In this document: piece by piece, positions 20,906-22,609 of the stretch
How positions within the stretch are numbered: position 1 is the first letter of the stretch
How the letters are laid out: every line of letters begins with the position of its first letter
Assembly (NCBI GenBank): GCA_002395925.1
Contig: DGVM01000097.1
Coordinates: 8,293-30,901, forward strand
Origin: Bacteroidales bacterium UBA4284
Lineage (GTDB): Bacteria > Bacteroidota > Bacteroidia > Bacteroidales > UBA932
Reading direction: 5' to 3'
Length of the DNA: 22,609 bases
Notes under the pieces: model-generated
Database searches by the model: none
The model's input: the letters and a program-made list of their open reading frames with translations, nothing else
Told to the model about the DNA's origin: nothing
Translations under genes and position numbers: made by a program

Positions 20906-22509
20906 AATGGATCTACGTCTATTGTTGTTCGAAGGCGTCCGCGGGATGATTTTTCCCGCTGAAGGGCGCGCTCCAGGATTTCTTGTTTCCGTTCGGACAG
21001 AGTGCCGTCTGCGGCAAGGGTGATCCGCTCGCGGGCGCTGCCGCAGACCGTATCGACAAGCCGTGTGAAAGGCGGCAGGCCGAACAGGCGTCTTTCTTCG
21101 AGAAGCCTGCGGTACACATCGGACGGATTGCCGAATACCGGATGGTCCGATTTTGCGGTCTGCACTACAAAGCTGCCGGTGCAGGTTTCACGCAGCTGGG
21201 CGATGGCCTGAAGGGCATGCTCGTCGGAGCGGAAATCGTCGGCCGACGTGAGTGCATCCGCCTGTACTACGGCAACCAGGGCATAGTCCGAGAGATTGCC
21301 GAGGCGTGCCTGCTGAAGGGTCATGATATCCACGCTGCGGCCGGGAAGGGCCCTGCGTACGTCCTCTGCCAGTTCCTCGGGTTTTTCCCATCCTCGGACA
21401 AGCGCCACAGGGCCGTCGGTGCAGCGCACAGCCTCGCAGAGCTTGCGCGAAATCCTCCCTATCATGCCGTTCTTGCGGCGTTCGTCGCTCACGTCGATTA
21501 TAAGAGGCGCGGGCAGCGGCGCGCCGACATCTTCCCTGTTGTATTTGCCGCACAGCACGTTGTAATACGATTCCAACGAGGGAGACGGCGTGCCGAGAAG
21601 CACCCTGGCCCCGTGAATGCGTGCAAGCATGACGGCGGCGTCGCGGGCCTGATAACGGGGCGCGGGCTCGGTCTGCTTGAAATACACGTCCTGCTCCTGC
21701 TCTACGATTACGAGCCCCAGCCTGCTGAACGGCAGGAAAAGGGAGCTTCGCGTCCCTACGACTATCTGGCCTCCGAAGCGCCGTATGTCTTCCGCCACCC
21801 TGCGGCGGCGGGAATCTGTAATATGCGAACTGACGTTGTGCGCGACCCCTGGGAACTCCTCCTCGAAAGCGGCGCAGAGCTGCTCGCCGGCAGCAATTTC
21901 CGGTATGAGGACCAGCACGTTGAGCCCCTTTTCGAGGCAGCTGCGACATTCGCTCATGTATCTTTCCTTCCTGCCGGCTCCGACAAGCAGAAGGGGCTTG
22001 CCGGGGGCATCTTTACCGGGTGCGTCTGTGGCGTCGGCGCGCGTGAGGGCTTGGATCCGGGCCGCGATGCCGTCCCTCTCGGCTTCCAGGCGCTGCCGCA
22101 CATTGTCGCGGTGCTTCCTGGTAAGGGCTTCCTCCCTGATTGCCAGTCTGCTGCGAAGGCGGTCGAGGATATCTGCCGCCGTCTGTTCGCTTCTGATTTT
22201 GCCCGAGGGATATGCGGCCTTGTAAACCTCTCCTATGGAACACAGGTAATATGACGACAGGAACTCCCAGAAACGCAGTTCCTCGCCGCTTACAGCCGGA
22301 AGCTCGTCGTTTACCTTTATTATGTTCTGGATGCGCGAAGGGTCTATGTCGGGAGTGACGTCCGTTTTGCTCACGACGCCTATGTAACGCCGTCCGGCAA
22401 GAGGGACCGAGACCCTCTGTCCCGCAGTCAAAGGCACACCGCTACGGTAGCAAGGCGTCCAGGAAAGACGCAAAGGGACGATGACCTCTATGTAGCAGCA
22501 GCCCTCCAT
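20902..22509 (-). CDS. priA: PriA-like primosomal protein lacking helicase motifs
   Basis: PriA restarts replication by recognising forks and loading the primosome. The 535-residue protein keeps the N-terminal 3' DNA-binding domain (YIEVIVPLRLSWTPCYRS, GQRVSVPLAGRRYIGVV), the FWEFLSSYYLCSIGEVYKAAYPSG segment, LVLIPEIA, GTRSSLFLPFSRLGLVIV, PRYQARDAA and a PriA-like end (TTIDVDP). However, the Walker A site GSGKTEVY is GAGRKERY (177-184), DEEH is EQEQ (270-273), the motif VI GRAGR is absent, and the eight-cysteine zinc domain is missing. It is far shorter than typical PriA (730-830 residues). ATG 22509 is preferred over TTG 22518, which lies in the -7 box. Probably a structural, ATPase-inactive PriA. 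Confidence 0.88.
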   Translation of the reverse strand: MEGCCYIEVIVPLRLSWTPCYRSGVPLTAGQRVSVPLAGRRYIGVVSKTDVTPDIDPSRIQNIIKVNDELPAVSGEELRFWEFLSSYYLCSIGEVYKAAYPSGKIRSEQTAADILDRLRSRLAIREEALTRKHRDNVRQRLEAERDGIAARIQALTRADATDAPGKDAPGKPLLLVGAGRKERYMSECRSCLEKGLNVLVLIPEIAAGEQLCAAFEEEFPGVAHNVSSHITDSRRRRVAEDIRRFGGQIVVGTRSSLFLPFSRLGLVIVEQEQDVYFKQTEPAPRYQARDAAVMLARIHGARVLLGTPSPSLESYYNVLCGKYNREDVGAPLPAPLIIDVSDERRKNGMIGRISRKLCEAVRCTDGPVALVRGWEKPEELAEDVRRALPGRSVDIMTLQQARLGNLSDYALVAVVQADALTSADDFRSDEHALQAIAQLRETCTGSFVVQTAKSDHPVFGNPSDVYRRLLEERRLFGLPPFTRLVDTVCGSARERITLAADGTLSERKQEILERALQREKSSRGRLRTTIDVDPL

Positions 22510-22515
22510 GGAAGA

Positions 22516-22523
22516 CAAAAATA
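22516..22523 (-). promoter_or_regulatory. priA -7 box (TATTTTTG)
   Basis: On the minus strand TATTTTTG ends 6 nt before the ATG at 22509. A TTTG lies further upstream, but at 23 nt, longer than the usual spacer. Confidence 0.45.
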
Positions 22524-22543
22524 CAAAAATCCCTCAGAAAAGT

Positions 22544-22573
22544 TTGCAAAGTCTCAAAATATTTCTACCTTTG
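22544..22573 (+). promoter_or_regulatory. Promoter of the partial tRNA (TTG-N19-TACCTTTG)
   Basis: TTG at 22544-22546 and TACCTTTG at 22566-22573 have 19-nt spacing. The predicted 5' leader forms a small TCCC-GCAA-GGGA hairpin before the tRNA. Confidence 0.65.
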
Positions 22574-22591
22574 CAATCCCGCAAGGGAAAT

Positions 22592-22609
22592 GGTGCTGTA
22601 GCTCAGGTG
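22592..22609 (+). tRNA. 5' end of a tRNA (identity not visible)
   Basis: GGTGCTG-TA-GCTCAG has the form of an acceptor arm, the two linker bases (here TA) and the start of a D arm. It follows a tRNA-type promoter. The anticodon lies outside the window, so the amino acid cannot be given. Confidence 0.6.

Overview
The window looks like chromosomal DNA of a Bacteroidota bacterium, most likely a gut-type member of the Bacteroidales. Promoters repeatedly take the Bacteroidota form TTG-N19..21-TAnnTTTG, there are no strong Shine-Dalgarno sequences, and the secreted or surface proteins (nuclease lipoprotein, PCMD protein, 'Fibrobacter paralogous' fragment) are typical of that phylum. The coding regions are moderately GC-rich, while the stretch from about 1.6 to 4.8 kb is visibly more AT-rich.

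Layout: (1) 1-1277, the N-terminal part of recG on the minus strand, cut by the window edge. (2) 1364-1451, tRNA-Ser(GGA). (3) 1452-4820, an accessory island behind the tRNA: long hairpins, a 52-bp tandem repeat, an HTH remnant with an in-frame stop, a truncated DUF4143 ATPase, a HigBA toxin-antitoxin module flanked by a 224-bp direct repeat that includes the 3' end of higA, a ParDE module, and the C-terminal scrap of a surface protein. (4) 4877-6591, a minus-strand pair: a cyclohexadienyl-dehydratase-like periplasmic-binding-fold lipoprotein followed by an EamA exporter. (5) 6727-9102, a large secreted nuclease lipoprotein. (6) 9121-12959, a minus-strand operon galM-cstA-GT2. (7) 13009-14557, a tryptophan attenuator (leader peptide with Trp-Trp, alternative hairpins, terminator) in front of a TrpB2-type tryptophan synthase beta chain. 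(8) 14551-16466, a minus-strand pair GT4 glycosyltransferase - PCMD secreted protein. (9) 16649-19368, a minus-strand pair: a NagB-like/PIG-L fusion protein followed by genuine nagB. (10) 19640-22509, a minus-strand pair priA - lpd, where PriA has lost its helicase motifs. (11) 22592 to the end, the 5' end of a plus-strand tRNA.

How the genes work together: several blocks concern carbon and amino-sugar use (galM, cstA, nagB and the fusion) and aromatic amino acids (the PheC-like protein with an exporter, and Trp-regulated trpB2). The most notable signals are the tryptophan attenuator on a stand-alone trpB2, the motif-poor PriA, the NagB-like domain that lacks its catalytic Asp and His, the TA module bracketed by a direct repeat carrying a promoter and stable hairpins, a family of long structured intergenic hairpins sharing a 21-nt core, and at least five genes whose -7 box lies only 4-7 nt before the start codon, suggesting leaderless mRNAs.
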